A DNA stretch of 64,000 nt, from NCBI GenBank assembly GCA_003339415.1, contig PDHQ01000023.1, forward strand, positions 9,229-73,228, written 5' to 3'. This stretch comes from Ophiocordyceps camponoti-saundersi (nom. inval.). Lineage: Eukaryota > Ascomycota > Sordariomycetes > Hypocreales > Ophiocordycipitaceae. Made by a program: the position numbers and the translations under genes. Of this stretch, positions 1 through 11,591 are shown in pieces (positions within the stretch are counted from its first letter, which is position 1; each line of letters starts with the position of its first letter). The notes beneath the pieces are model-generated. The model was not told where the DNA came from. It made no database searches and saw only the letters and a list, made by a program, of their open reading frames with translations.

Positions 1-446
1 TGTTGCGTGTTGTCGGTAGTTCTGTGGTCGGTGTTGTTTTGTGGGGGTGTTGGGGGGGGCTGTTTTTGTGTGCGGCGGTTGGTTGCGTGCGCACTTCTGC
101 GGTGGTGGGTGTTTTTTGCCCCCCCCCCCCCCCCCCCCCTTTTTCTTTGCTGGCGTGCCTTGCAGAGAATGAAGATGCTTTTACATGATGATTGCTTGAG
201 AGTTGGTAAATCGTGACGGTAGTTGATGAGAGTCCATTTCATGACTATCTGCTTCTGGTAGATGATGCTACTCACAGGGTTTGTTCGGTAACGGTTTTCG
301 TGATGGCACATCAACGCGGCAGTGAATATTTACACCGTACGATATATCTACCGGGGTAAGTATTATCAACTCGCTTCTTCAATCATCAAATCGCACGTCA
401 GACAACAGAAGCAACCCAGCTTTCCCTTTCCCCCCTCCCCTCTCCA
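1..446. other. Intergenic, 3' flank of MRC1
   Basis: No gene is supported here. The stretch lies downstream of the MRC1 stop codon. It begins GT-rich and contains an uninterrupted run of 21 C at 119-139. Short open frames crossing it translate only the homopolymer and have no recognisable composition or start context. Confidence 0.6.
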
Positions 447-3400
447 TCATTCGAAAACCCCCCTCCCCAAAAAAGCACCCACAACACCGATCCTCATCCT
501 CGCCAAGTCCCGAACCTTCTTGCCCTCCCTACCCTGCGTCTTGGCGCTCGAAGCCGACGAGGAGGAGGAGGAGGATGAGGCCGTTGCCGCGACGCTGACG
601 GAGGCTCGGACCGGTCCCCGACGGATCTTGGTCTGTTCTTGGGAGGGGAGCGTGCTGGCGCTGAAGGTTAGGGAGGAGTTTGTCGTTGCGCGGCGGAGGA
701 GGGTTGGGACTTTGACTGTTGTTGGGTGGGAGTTTGGTTGGCTTCTTCGGTGAGGGGGTTTTGAGGGGGGTGCAGGAGGGAGAGGGAGAGGGTCGTGCTC
801 TTCTTCGCTTGCTGATTCTTGGGATGGGGGGGTATCGTCGTCTAGTAAAGTCGAGAGCGTCTCTCTCACTTTTCCAGGCGAAACAGCCTCATCCCTCTTC
901 CTCTTCCTCTTCCTCTCCCCCATCCCCTTCCCCTTCATCTTCTCCTCCTCAACTCGCTCCCCCGTCTCCCTCACCCTCTCCCCAACAAGCCCATGCAACA
1001 AATCACCATCCTCCTCATCAAGCAAATCATGAAGAGTCCTCAAAAAAGCCACATTCTCAACATCATCCGCAATCTTCCTAACACGCTCATCAGCATAAAG
1101 CGTCTTTTGCATCTTTTCGAATCGTCTTCTCTTCATCTTTCTTGCCGCGGTGCCGCTGTCGGAGGAGTCGGAGTCGTCTAGGTTGTAGCCTGTGCCGCGT
1201 TTGCGTCGGAGCATGCCGGTTGTTATGTCCTTGAAGAGCTTCTCTACTTGTTTTTCGTCTTCGGCTCTTGCTCGATCGCTTTGTTTCGTTTTCGTTAGTT
1301 ATGGAGAGGAAGAGAAGGGGGGGGGAAAGGAAAAGGGGGTGAAAGAAAGGGGATGATGGGAACTCACGCGTAAAAGGCGGCAAGCTTGCTCTCGTCGCCG
1401 TCATCCTCATGGTCATCGTCGATAATCTCCTGCAAAGAAGCCGTCGACTCCTCATCGCTATCCTCCCCATCCGCGCCTCCAAGACCAGCAAACTCATCCT
1501 CAGACTCCTGAGCTTGCTCCTCCACCATCTCTCTAGCCTTAGTCTTCTTCCTATCCAGTACACGCTTCTGCTTGCGTGCGCCTTCGACGAGGAGGCTGAG
1601 CGCGTCCGAGTCTGCTTTCCGCCGGAGACGACCCCTGCGGACGAGAGGCGACTGCGCCGGCTCCGTATCGTTCGTAGACACCGGCTGTTCCTCCACGAAT
1701 CTCTCCTTGATAGGCGTGTGGATCTGTAGACCTACGTCTTGGGTTGGTTCCATCGTCATGTCGGTGGCCTGAGTGGGGAAGCTATCGAATCCGTGCATCT
1801 GCGACTGCGAGAGGTTCAACTTGACATTCAGCGAGGCCGTGACTTCGGGCTGGCTGTCCATGATCATCTCTTCTTCTACTTCCGCCGTTGCTGAGAAGTT
1901 GGAGTCGGGAAAGTTGTCAAAGTCCGGCATCATAGACTGTGTCGGCTCATCTCCTGCTTCGACTTCTTCGCCCATCGTTCCCGCAAACATCTGTGTAAGC
2001 CCCAGACCGGCTGGGCCTTGTACAGCTAGGCCGGGGATGAAGGTCTTCTTGGCTGAGCGGAGGACTGAGGTCGGGCAGGTGGGCGAGCCAGTCTTTTCCT
2101 CCGTCGTCTTCGAGCAAGGCGTGGCTTTGACCTCGGCTTCGTCGTCGGATAGCACCGTTTTGTGTCGCCGAGGTCGTCTGTGGCCGCCTGCAGGCGTCTG
2201 CTTGACGTCTTCCTCGTCTTCAGACACTGCGTCTCTGTCGAGAAAGGGGTTGGTGACGGTTTCGTCGACACTCTGCTCGAGATCGTCTGCCTCTTGCTGC
2301 TCTTCATCTTCATCGCCATCCTCCTCCTCGTCTTCCTCTCCTTCTTCCTCTTCTTCCTGCTCTCCCTCCTCTTCGGATCCGGAAAGGTCCAGTTCAGAGG
2401 CCTCCCCATCCGCCTCCTGAGCCGCATCGCCAAAGTCACCATCCTCCTCACTATCATCCTCGTCTCCATCCTCAGCAGCAGCCCGCTCCATCCGTCTCAA
2501 CTTATTAGCCTCTTCGCGCGCCCTGGCAACGAGATCCTCAACCTCCTGCTCCTGACGCTCGCGCTCCTCTGCCGTCTGCATGACCACGCCCTGGGCCTTT
2601 AGCGCCTCCAGCCTACGCTCTCGCTCGAGCCTAGCCTGCTCCCTTGCTCTTCGCTGAAGCTGCGCGTCGAGTTCCCCTGCAGTCATGTGCTTCTGCTTCC
2701 CCGGCGACTTGACCTGCGCCAAGGCTCGTAGCGCTCGAAGGGGGCGCGACTCCTGCTTCTTGTGAACGGGCAGCTTATCCAAGACGGCGTCGACCGTGTT
2801 TTTCCTCGTGTACGTGACTTGCAGCTCGTCGTCAGATGTGTTGAGGGTCACGGCGGGAAGTCGAACGCGGATGCGGCGTTTCATCGTTTCCGCTTCCGGG
2901 GCGATGGCCTTGCCCTTGCCCTTGTCTATCCGCGGCTTGTCTGCGATCTGCTCCACAGATGGAAGCTCTTCATCATCTGATTGATCCATATTGGCTTGCG
3001 TCTCCAGGGGGTTTCGCGCCGGCGGAGAGCTCGGCGGCGTGACAGTCTTCCTCGCCTCCAGGTCCGACTGTGGCGAAGCCGGTCTGCTGGAGCTTTGTGT
3101 CTGCGGCCCGGCGTTGTTGGGCCTGTAATTGAATCTCTCGAGCAGACTCGCTGTCGACAGCTTCTTCCTCGTCTTGGCTTCGTGCGCCAGCTGCATGTTC
3201 CTCGCCATCCGCTGCGTCTCTCTGTTCATCTCCTCGACAGCCTTCTTACTAGCCTTGCGAGCCGGACGAGCTTTCTGTGTCAAACGTCTGCCGCCTTCGT
3301 CGTCTGTGATTCCCGAGTCTTCAGCTTCGGACTCGATATCCAGGGCAACCTGCTCGGATCGGGCTTGGGATTCGGCCTCGCGGGCTAGCCGTTCCTGTTT

Positions 3401-3895
3401 CTTTCGTTCCAGAAGCGCCTTGAAGCGCTCTGACGCGACAGCTGGGAGGTCGGCATCTGAGTCGGAGTCGCCGTTTTGCGGAGAGGGACGGGGCGGGGAG
3501 GAGACGAAGAGGCCAGGGCTAGGCGTGCGGACTGGCAGCTCTGTGTCGTCCACGGGAGCCGTGGCGAGCCGTCGTCTGACGCGTCGCGACATCACCGGAA
3601 GGTCGTCGTCCTCCGCATCTTCCTCGCCATCGTTATCTGGTCTATCAACCCCCTCGAACTCTCCCACCGCGTCCCCAGCCGTAGCATCAGAGCGTTTCGG
3701 TCCACCTTGAACGGCCCCAGAGTCGCCCTGCATCCGAGAGGCGAGCTTTCCCCGAGGGCGAGATTCGAGCTCGTCAGCTACACTGCCGGCCTTGGTTGGG
3801 CTGTTTGCTTCATCGTCGCTGTCCACGGTGGCAAGTAAAGCTCGTATCTTGGACTTGGGGGTCAAAAGCTCTGGCTCAACCGGCGAAGAGGCCAT
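447..3895 (-). CDS. MRC1: Mrc1/claspin-like DNA replication checkpoint mediator
   Basis: Mrc1/claspin travels with the replication fork in the nucleus, links helicase and polymerase, and relays Mec1/ATR signals to Rad53-type kinase. Two exons on the minus strand, 3895-1368 and 1278-447, are joined across an 89-bp intron (donor GTGAGT, branch CTAAC, acceptor AAAG) and give 1,119 residues. The ATG at 3895 opens MASSPVEPELLTPKSKIRAL, the usual ascomycete Mrc1 start; an in-frame upstream ATG at 4078 lies in the promoter and is not used here. The middle is highly acidic and Lys/Glu-rich with coiled-coil character. SQ/TQ motifs cluster at about residues 630-715, as expected for ATR/ATM-type phosphorylation. 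The conserved MRC1-like domain spans about residues 760-960, crosses the intron, and includes the GMLRRKRGTGYNLDD segment. Family assignment rests on these motifs and the overall acidic layout. Three MCB boxes lie just upstream. Confidence 0.9.
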
Positions 3896-4549
3896 CGTGA
3901 GCCGAATCAACGACGCAGACTGGGGAGGAACAGATACTAGAGCCTCGTTTGATAGGAGGGCTTTAGAGGGGTACAAGCGCCTCGCATTGACCTGACAGCG
4001 CAAGTGCCACGGGAAATGGAGATGGGTGGATTGTGTAGCTATGCGAAGGCGTGACGCGTCGAGACGCGTTGAAGGCAAATGGGGCCGCGACAGAAGCGCG
4101 CAAGGATGATGACGTAACGCGTCTCATCGTGTGCACATCCCGGAATAAATCTAGTTGTGCAAATATCAATCAATACGGCTCGCACTCAGGCCCTGTGTAC
4201 ATATGTACACATCGTGTATAGATGGGTGAATGCACAAACCACCAACTGCCTATGCCAGTGCATAAGAGTGTGCGTCGGGGAGGGTCCGTGCTCCTGTGCA
4301 TCCCCGGGGAAAGTCTGCAGCAAACAGGGCATACTCGGCGCAGGCGTCAGCCCGCCGCTGAAGATCAGGGCCCTATGAATTCACACGAAGCTGTGTCACA
4401 GGGATAGAGGGACTGATAAGTGTGAATGTTTCTCGGTAAGGACAGAATTCTCGGTAACGACAGGATTCTCAGTACGAGGCAGACTGTCTCGTCATCAACG
4501 AGATTCTTCAAGATGGAAGAGAGAGAAGAAAAAACTACGGGTTACGCCT
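3896..4549. other. Spacer: MRC1 promoter and INO1 3' flank
   Basis: This 654-bp spacer separates two tandem minus-strand genes. The part nearest MRC1 carries the MCB cluster described separately. The rest should hold the 3' untranslated end of INO1. Small open frames here have no recognisable product. Confidence 0.6.
4054..4122 (-). promoter_or_regulatory. Cluster of three MCB (ACGCGT) elements upstream of MRC1
   Basis: The palindromic hexamer ACGCGT occurs at 4054-4059, 4064-4069 and 4117-4122, which is 159, 169 and 222 bp upstream of the MRC1 start codon. ACGCGT is the MluI cell-cycle box bound by MBF (Mbp1/Swi6) in yeasts and drives G1/S expression of replication genes. Three copies within 69 bp beside a replication gene is unlikely to be chance. 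Binding in this species is inferred. Confidence 0.75.
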
Positions 4550-6291
4550 CTACAGCAGCTTATGCTCAAGCGTCATGTCCGACTCGGGCTCTAGGCCGAC
4601 GCAGGCGCGGAAGATGTTGGTCAGGGCCGCGCGCTGCTTGGCCAGGGCGTTGACGACGGGGGTGCCTGGGGGCGTCAGCGGCGCCTTGAGCATGTAGCTG
4701 AGGACGCTGAGGACGCTGTGGAAGTTCTTGTAGGGAGCGTCTTCCTTGTCGTCGGCTTCGCGCCACTGGATGCGCGTCATCATCTCGGTGATGAGAACCA
4801 GGTCGATGATGAGAGGAGACGCGAGGAGGGAGTCCTCGCAGATGTTGAAGAGCCTTTCGGGAGGCGTCAGCAAACGCTATGAGACAAGGGAGAGATCACA
4901 AGCAAAGGGGGTGGTGAAACGAAGGGAGGGAAAGGACACGAAGGCAGGTGGTGAAAAACGCACGAGATGGTTTGATGGCCGCCGAGGAAGATCTCGGCAT
5001 AGTACTCGTCCAAGGCGCGCTTGTTGTCCGCCACGGCGGGCATGTACTTGATGACGACGCAGTGGTCGGGATGCTCGCCCTTGGCGTAGAGGACCGAGTT
5101 AGCCTCAACCATGTCATCGACGACGGTCGACTTTGAAATCTCCTTGGAGCGAAACTGCCTCTGAGAACTCAGGTTTTTGCCGTCATTGTTGCCCAGGTGA
5201 TTGTAGCTGGCAATGGACGTCAGCTTAATGCCGGCGTTGATGAGGAAATCAACGAGGGCGGATTTCATCTTGGTCTGGCCCGACTTGAAGTCGTCGCCGC
5301 CGATGAAGGAGCCGTGACGCTCAGCCAAGTCGATGGCACCGGGCACAAAGGTGTTTTGAGGCGAGCCGTTGATGAAAGGCGTCTTCTCCAGGATGCAGGC
5401 GACGGCGAAGACGGTCGAGGGAGAGACTTCCGCGTGGCCCTTTTCGATGGCGGCGAGGAGGTTGTCGGCCGTGTCGTTGACGCCGGCGATGACGTCGGCG
5501 TAGCGCTCCGTGTTGGCCGTCCAGAGGACGATGACCTTGTCGAGGCCATTGGCGGCCTTGAAGGCACGCATGTCGCCGCGAAGACGCTCGACGTGGGCCA
5601 TGCAGGCGGCCGAACCCTCGAGAACATTATCGGCGCGATCCTCTTGGTTGGCGGCGATGAAGTCCGGGTAGTAGATGGACGGCAGGGGTACCATGGCGGC
5701 CATCTCCTTGCGAACCTGAGCCTTGAGAGTCGGCTCGAGGACCTGGGCACGGTCCATGGCTCGTGCAAGGTCCAAGGCGCTAATGTCCCAGCCGCCGATG
5801 ACGAGGTCATCAGGATGAACCATGGGCAGGACGTTGTGAAAGGGGACGTTGACGTCCTTGCAGGTGAGGGCGTCGGTGCCGAGCTTCATGGTAGAGCCCA
5901 TGACGACGGAGCCGTAATAGTTTGCGTCGCGGAGGCCCTCTTTGGTTTCCCAAGAGAGACGACGGCGATTGGCGAGGATGCCGGCCGTGACGGTCGTGCC
6001 ATTGTTTCCACCCCAGCCGACGAGCATGACGCCGACACGGGGGATGCGGCGGTCGACCTTGAAGTCGTAACGGACCTCTCGCGGGGTGGCGACGAGGTTT
6101 TTTCCATTGGCGTCGGCCTTGACGGTGGTGGTGCGATAGGTATAACGGGACCGGATCTCGGCGTCAGAGTAGGTGACGTTGGGCGAGTTGACGACAAAGG
6201 TCGGAGCGGCGGGGCCGGAGCCGGAGCCGAGACCGGGGCCGAGGCCGCCATCGTCGGGGGTAGCGACGGCAACTTGAGCGTGGGGGGCCAT
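4550..6291 (-). CDS. INO1: Inositol-3-phosphate synthase
   Basis: This cytosolic NAD-dependent enzyme converts glucose 6-phosphate to 1L-myo-inositol 3-phosphate, the first step of inositol synthesis for phosphatidylinositol, sphingolipids and GPI anchors. Exons are 6291-4964 and 4853-4550, with a 110-bp intron (donor GTGCGT), and encode 543 residues; yeast Ino1 has 533. Conserved blocks read clearly: the NAD-binding loop [17 protein letters not shown], the segment [30 protein letters not shown], and [21 protein letters not shown], which is completed only when the intron is removed. The start is the ATG at 6289-6291, just downstream of a T-run on the plus strand. The enzyme is complete with no missing motif. 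Two CACGTG E-boxes lie about 835 and 920 bp upstream (7125, 7212). Ino2/Ino4-type bHLH control is possible but not shown. Confidence 0.96.
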
Positions 6292-7241
6292 TTTTTTTTA
6301 TTTGATACAAGTCAATGATTCAGTCGATGGTTAGTTTCTTCTTCTCTTGGTATGTGTCGCTACAGCGTATGGGCCGAGTCCGCCGCTCCTCCGCAGTCGG
6401 CAGAGCAACGGGCTCCTGCGAACGGGTGATGGACGCTATTGAGGAGATTGGAGAACGTCTTGGCGGCTTGGGGTGACCGAGGGCAAGGCGCCTCGATCGA
6501 AGAGGGTGAAAGAGTTTTGTTTTGTGGGTGAGGAAGAGTGAAGGTGGTGAAGGGGGAATAATGAAGAGATGAGGGTTCAATGGGGTTGATCTGTGATGGA
6601 AAGGTTGAAGATTGGGTAGATGGGAGATACGAGTTGGTCGAGGGTTTGTGTAGCGTTGAAGCAGCCAGAGGAGGAGAGGGGGCTTGTTGCTGACAGTCAG
6701 CGGCTGGAAGTCGGGCGGTGAGAGGTGAGAGGAGGGGGGGGAGGAGAGGGAGGCCAAGGGAATCCGGAGGGGAGGGAGGGGGGGGGGACCTCGATAGGTG
6801 GTGGTGGGTAGCAGGTAGGCAGACATGACGATACCGAACCCAGGCCTACCACTCGCTACCCTCCCACTACCAATCGCTACCATTCGCTACCACTCACTAC
6901 CACAACTGTTCCCGCCACCACCACTAACTACCACTACAACTACTACGGCTAACTGCTACTGCTACTTCCTATTACTACTACGGTACTACCTTGTTTTCCT
7001 CAATCCAGCTGCATCCGACGACGGCTATTCCCGCGCCCAACAACAAGCTACCATGCTACTACTCGCTACTACACTGCTTGTTTTTTTTTCGCTTCTGACT
7101 GCATGCAGATTCTATGCGCCTCTGCACGTGGCTTGGCCGGGAGGGAGGGAGAAGGTTCCGAGAAGCACACACAATGCTATTGTTAGTTAGGAAGGCAGTT
7201 GTGGCGGTCATCACGTGCGGAGGAGAGGAAAACGATGACGT

Positions 7242-7264
7242 GAGAGAGAGAGAGAGAGAGAGAG
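7242..7264. repeat. (GA)n microsatellite
   Basis: About eleven GA dinucleotides in a row, on the INO1 side of the divergent spacer. Confidence 0.9.
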
Positions 7265-8109
7265 AAGCATGAATCATTTCTCACAGTCACAGACAAACAC
7301 ATCACATCATGTTATGCCCGTAAATACAACATAATCCGTACACGGAGACATATATAGATATATCCCTCAATGAATGAATAATGAAAACAAAGAGTCGGGT
7401 CAGGGGTCGCACATGAGACGCACACCGTGACTCGGTCAAGGTCATGCACTGTAGCGCGATTCCTTTCCATCCATCCATCTTTCGATCAGCCATGATCGAT
7501 TTGTCCGATTGCGTCCCATGTACAGAATTGCAGTAGGTGCGGACACAGAGTACATACTCACACATAGTACCTACCTACTCACACACATGGCGCTGCTTGT
7601 CGCTCTGCTGGTGAGACCTGCAAATAACAATAGCCTCCCCGTCTGTTCGCTGCTGGCTTATTCCACCACCTGCGCTGAATATAATAAGCTCGCATGCTTA
7701 GGCGCCCGGCGCACGACCCTTACCGCCTCGCCCGAACCAGTCTTTAGGCTTTGGGTAGTAGTAGGTAGGTAGTATGAAGATCACCAGCCAAGCATACCTA
7801 CTATCCAATCCTTCCGCACAGGTAGATTAAGACGGTCATGTTATAAACGCCCCGGGCGAGAAGGAAAGGGAGAGAGAGAGGGTGTAGCCGAGAGGGAACC
7901 TGGAAGCTGAGCAATAACAGCGTCATGATGAACAACGCACAACTGTTCCCCTTCCCCCCCTGGCTCACGAGGCCCACGAGGACAGATGCCAAACTTGGTT
8001 GTATCGGGATCATCCTCTTCCGCGCCCAATCCCACGAAACATGGGATTCGATTTCCGGCCACACCATTCCTGCAACGTGCTCTCTCTGTCACTCTCTCTT
8101 CCTCTCTCC

Positions 8110-8136
8110 TTCTCTCTCTCTCTCTCTCTCTCTCTC
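8110..8136. repeat. (CT)n microsatellite
   Basis: About thirteen CT dinucleotides within a longer pyrimidine tract. Similar tracts recur near 9,282-9,296 and 14,957-15,021. Confidence 0.9.
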
Positions 8137-9482
8137 CCTTTACTTGGAGAAAACAGATAATAAAAGAATAATACGAGAGGGGAAACAAAGAAGGGAGAGG
8201 AAATGGCCCATTCATTCACACATGCGTTACGGCCGAGTCTATCCGTACTTATGTACTTAAACCCTCCACCCCCCTTTATTTCCCCGATCCCTTTGATGCC
8301 CGGTTTCTAGAGTGGAAAAATAAAAAAAAGGTAATCTAGAAAGAAGTTTGCTGCTGTTCACTATGTGTGTGTGTATGTGCAATAAATATCCCTGGCATGG
8401 CATCAGAACAGTGCAAGGGCATATCATGTGCTGCGTCGTCCATCCTTGCTGTGCTTTGACCGATGAATGGACTCGGATGGAGCCGTCGGTCACGTTGCCG
8501 CGTGCTACCTTGCCTACACCAACCTACGTATGCCAATCCTTTCATTACAGCTATTAAAAGAAAAGAAAAAAGAAGACGAAGAAGAAGCAAAAGATTCGTC
8601 GCTTCTTCTGCCCTTGCGTCGTCGTCACTGTCCATGTATGTATGTAAGTACTCGTCTGCAATGCGGTAAAGCGCCGTGGCATTTCGATATTCTCGCTCCC
8701 TTGGCTCAATACATACCTTCCTACATTCAATCATTCACCTTGATGGGGGGGGGGCTCTTCTTCTCGTTGGGGACACTTTTCTCAGAGACTATGAGACGCC
8801 CTGATGAGCCCGGCCAAACAAAGTAGAATAATCCCAAGTTGCCTTGTTTGCCCTCAAGATGACGCCGCCTTGAATACGTTGCTACTCTGCTCTGAGAGTA
8901 GTGGTGAAATATCCCCTTCCCGGCCCGTCGCCTGTCAGGCTGTCAACCTCTTGGACGAAACCGCCGACTCCATCCATCCCACCTTGCCGATTCGAGACGC
9001 AATACGCACCACGGCAACCCTTCAGGAACCCTCTCTTCCCCCCCCCCCCCTCTTCCCCACTCACACACACACACACGCCTCTCTCTCTCTCTCTCTTTCT
9101 CGCTCTCACCCTTGACTGTGCCGCATGCCGTTTCCTTGTACGCTTGTTTCAAGACCATCGACAACTTGCGAGTCATTCCTCGTTCCATGCAACTTCTGCA
9201 GTAGCCCTCCTTTCCACCCACCCCCCGTTTCTTTCTTTCCCTCCCCCTCCCTTCTTGTCGACTCTCAATTTCTCTTTCTCTCTCTCTCTCTCTCTTCCTT
9301 GTTCCCTCTTGCAAATTACATCCTCCTTTGTTTCTTCCACTTCTCTTTCTACTTGGTTTTTTTTTTTTTGATGCCGGCTTTGGAGATCACGCTGGCGCCC
9401 CTGACACTGTAGTCATCTCTCTGTCCATAAGTCCTTCGAACAACGGCCTCAAGCGAGTCTGAGCTCGCTCGGCTTGCCCGCC

Positions 9483-11591
9483 ATGGCTCTCCCGAGGGAG
9501 TCGTTTCTACCGACGATAAAATGCTCCAATTGCGGGAATCAGGTGGAAATCTCCATGATGGGCGAGCACCTTTGTGGTGGTGGTCCTGGTGAGTTACTTG
9601 CTGGAGGAGCTTGAAAACTTCTTGGCAACTCTGTATGTATGGGACGAGGATGAAGCTGACGACGCTCCTTTCTTTTTTTTCCCCTGCAGTATCGCCGCCG
9701 CCAGAACCAAAGAAACGGTTCAATGATGACTTCCGTCAACCGTCGTACTCGGCCCGAGATCGACGCACCCCTCCTCAGCTCAACACCAATGTCGCCAGTG
9801 AGTGACGCCGTCGCCTCCTGATAAATCCTCCCCCCCTCGGCCTTTGAACCCGTCTGACCACACACACCCCCATTAGACCGACCGTTCGGTAGCAGGGGAC
9901 AGCTGACCCCCGTCAGTCAGCCCGACGACTCTCGTGACACGTCACCCGTCGGTTATGGCCAGCCGTCGCGTTCCCCCATGCGACAACAACGGCCCGGCGG
10001 ATATGGCGGCTTCAAGGGTGACGACAGGCGAGATTCGGCCGAAAACGAAGGCCCGCGACAAGCCGCCGGCGGCTTCCTCGACCGCGTCAACAACGTCCTC
10101 GGGTCCGGTCCGTTTGGCGCCGCCGAAAAGGCCTCGTCGGTTCGCCGGTTTCCCGCGCGCAAAGAGTCGCTCGGCAATTTCCACGGATCCGATGACAGGC
10201 CTGGCACTGGCTACTCGACCGCGTCGTCGAACAATTACAATGTCAGCACCGCCATTGCGCCGCCGAAAGCGCCGCGCAAGAATGGATACGGGGGCTTCGG
10301 CCCGCCTCAGTCGTCGTCAGCCGACATGGATGCGCCGAGCTCCGAAGCGTCGACCCCGTCCGATTCGTATCGCGGCCGGCCCAAGCGGTCGGATGGTCGG
10401 TCGCCGATGACAGACCGCTTCGACGACGAGCGCAAACCTTGGATGGATGGATCCGACCGGTCGAGGAGGCAGCAGCAGCAACAGCAACAACAATCACGGC
10501 CACAACCACAACCACATCAGCAGCCACCGTCGCGCAGCAACCCATCGGGACAACGGGAGAGGAGGCCCAGCAACGCGGCGGCCGACTTCGGTGTCGGCAA
10601 CCCCTACCACGTGTCGTCCAACTCGGCCTCGTCGGGCTACTCGAGTTTTAGCGATCTCAGTCAATCGACGGCGCAGACGAGTCCGGCGCGGTCGTACCGA
10701 GATAACAAGGACGTGGACGAGCTGCAGACGCCCATGGACAGCCTGCGGTTCAAATCGGATCCAAGGCGCGGAGGAGGGGACGCGCCGTACGGGTCCGAGC
10801 CCCGAGGGACGACGGCGACGGGATCTCTCCGGTACGGGTCTTCGCCGCGGTACGGCTCCTCACCACAACGAGGAGGAGCGGACCGTTACGGATCCTCGCC
10901 GCAACGGTCAGCGGCGGGCCGATACGGCGACGACTACTACGGCGCATCCGGAAGCAGTCGGGGCTCTTCGCGGCCCGGCTCACGCGGACCGGCCATCAGC
11001 CGCGGGGACTGCAAGGCGTGCGGTACCCCGATCAAGGGGAAGAGCATCTCCTCTGCGGACGGGCGACTGACGGGCAAGTACCACAAGGCGTGCTTCGTCT
11101 GCACGACGTGCTCGGAGCCCTTCCGGTCGACCGAGTTCTACGTTCTGGACGACAAGCCCTACTGCGAGCAGCACTATCACAAGCTCAACGGCAGCCTGTG
11201 CGGGAGCTGCGGTCGCGGCATCGAGGGACAGTACGTCGAGGACGAGTCCCGGATGAAGTACCACATCGGATGCTTCCGCTGCCTCGACTGCGGCCGCTCC
11301 CTCTCCGACGGCTACTTTGAGGTAGACGGCAAGGCCTACTGCGAGAGAGACGCCTGGCGGAGGACGCAGCCTCCTCCTGCTCCTCCCCCTCCCAACGGCG
11401 GGGCTTACGGAGCCCCGTCCGATCAGGACATGCCGTATCGTAGCGGTTCGGCCATGGGCGGCGGGTCCAGGGCGGCTGGGGGGCTTCCGGAGAGGGGTCG
11501 GAGGGAGGGGTCGATTTCGAGGGGGGCGGCGGCGGGGCAGCAGCCGAGGAGGCAGATGAACAAGCGCATGACGCGGATCGGTCGGATGTGA
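9483..11591 (+). CDS. LIM-domain protein, paxillin-like, with N-terminal CCHC finger
   Basis: Three exons, 9483-9588, 9690-9797 and 9877-11591, give 642 residues. Both introns (101 and 79 bp) have GTGAGT donors and CTGAC branch points. The start MALPRESFLP leads into a small putative zinc finger with C14, C17, H29 and C31. Residues 40-440 are disordered, rich in Ser/Gly/Arg/Pro, with a Gln run near residue 270 and short RYGSSP-type repeats. Two adjacent LIM domains follow: LIM1 from Cys450 (CKACGTPIKG) and LIM2 from Cys513 (CGSCGRGIEG), each with the expected Cys/His ligands. A basic Gly-rich tail ends the protein. LIM pairs mediate protein-protein contacts, and the fungal paxillin-type proteins act at the cortex and septation machinery. 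That role is inferred from the family, since no catalytic domain is present. Confidence 0.88.

Larger units (their letters stand above)
6292..9482. other. Divergent intergenic spacer (INO1 / LIM gene)
   Basis: This 3.2-kb stretch separates the INO1 start (minus) from the LIM-protein start (plus), so it must hold both promoters. It contains CT/GA microsatellites, C-runs, and two CACGTG motifs at 7125-7130 and 7212-7217. Pyrimidine-rich DNA from about 9,030 to 9,360 probably belongs to the LIM gene promoter or leader. I find no convincing coding exon; the open frames are low-complexity translations of the repeats. Confidence 0.6.

Noticed and set aside
5197..6318. 373-codon plus-strand open frame
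   Set aside because: It lies antisense to INO1, whose full conserved protein reads on the other strand.
6320..6883. 187-codon minus-strand frame upstream of INO1
   Set aside because: Pro/Leu/Arg low-complexity translation of the INO1 leader; no recognisable features.
7125..7217. Two CACGTG motifs as INO1 inositol-response elements
   Set aside because: They are more than 800 bp from the start codon and not the full CATGTGAAAT consensus; noted in the INO1 entry but not called as sites.
8336..8734. 132-codon minus-strand frame
   Set aside because: No conserved motif, no good start context, and a composition typical of spacer DNA.
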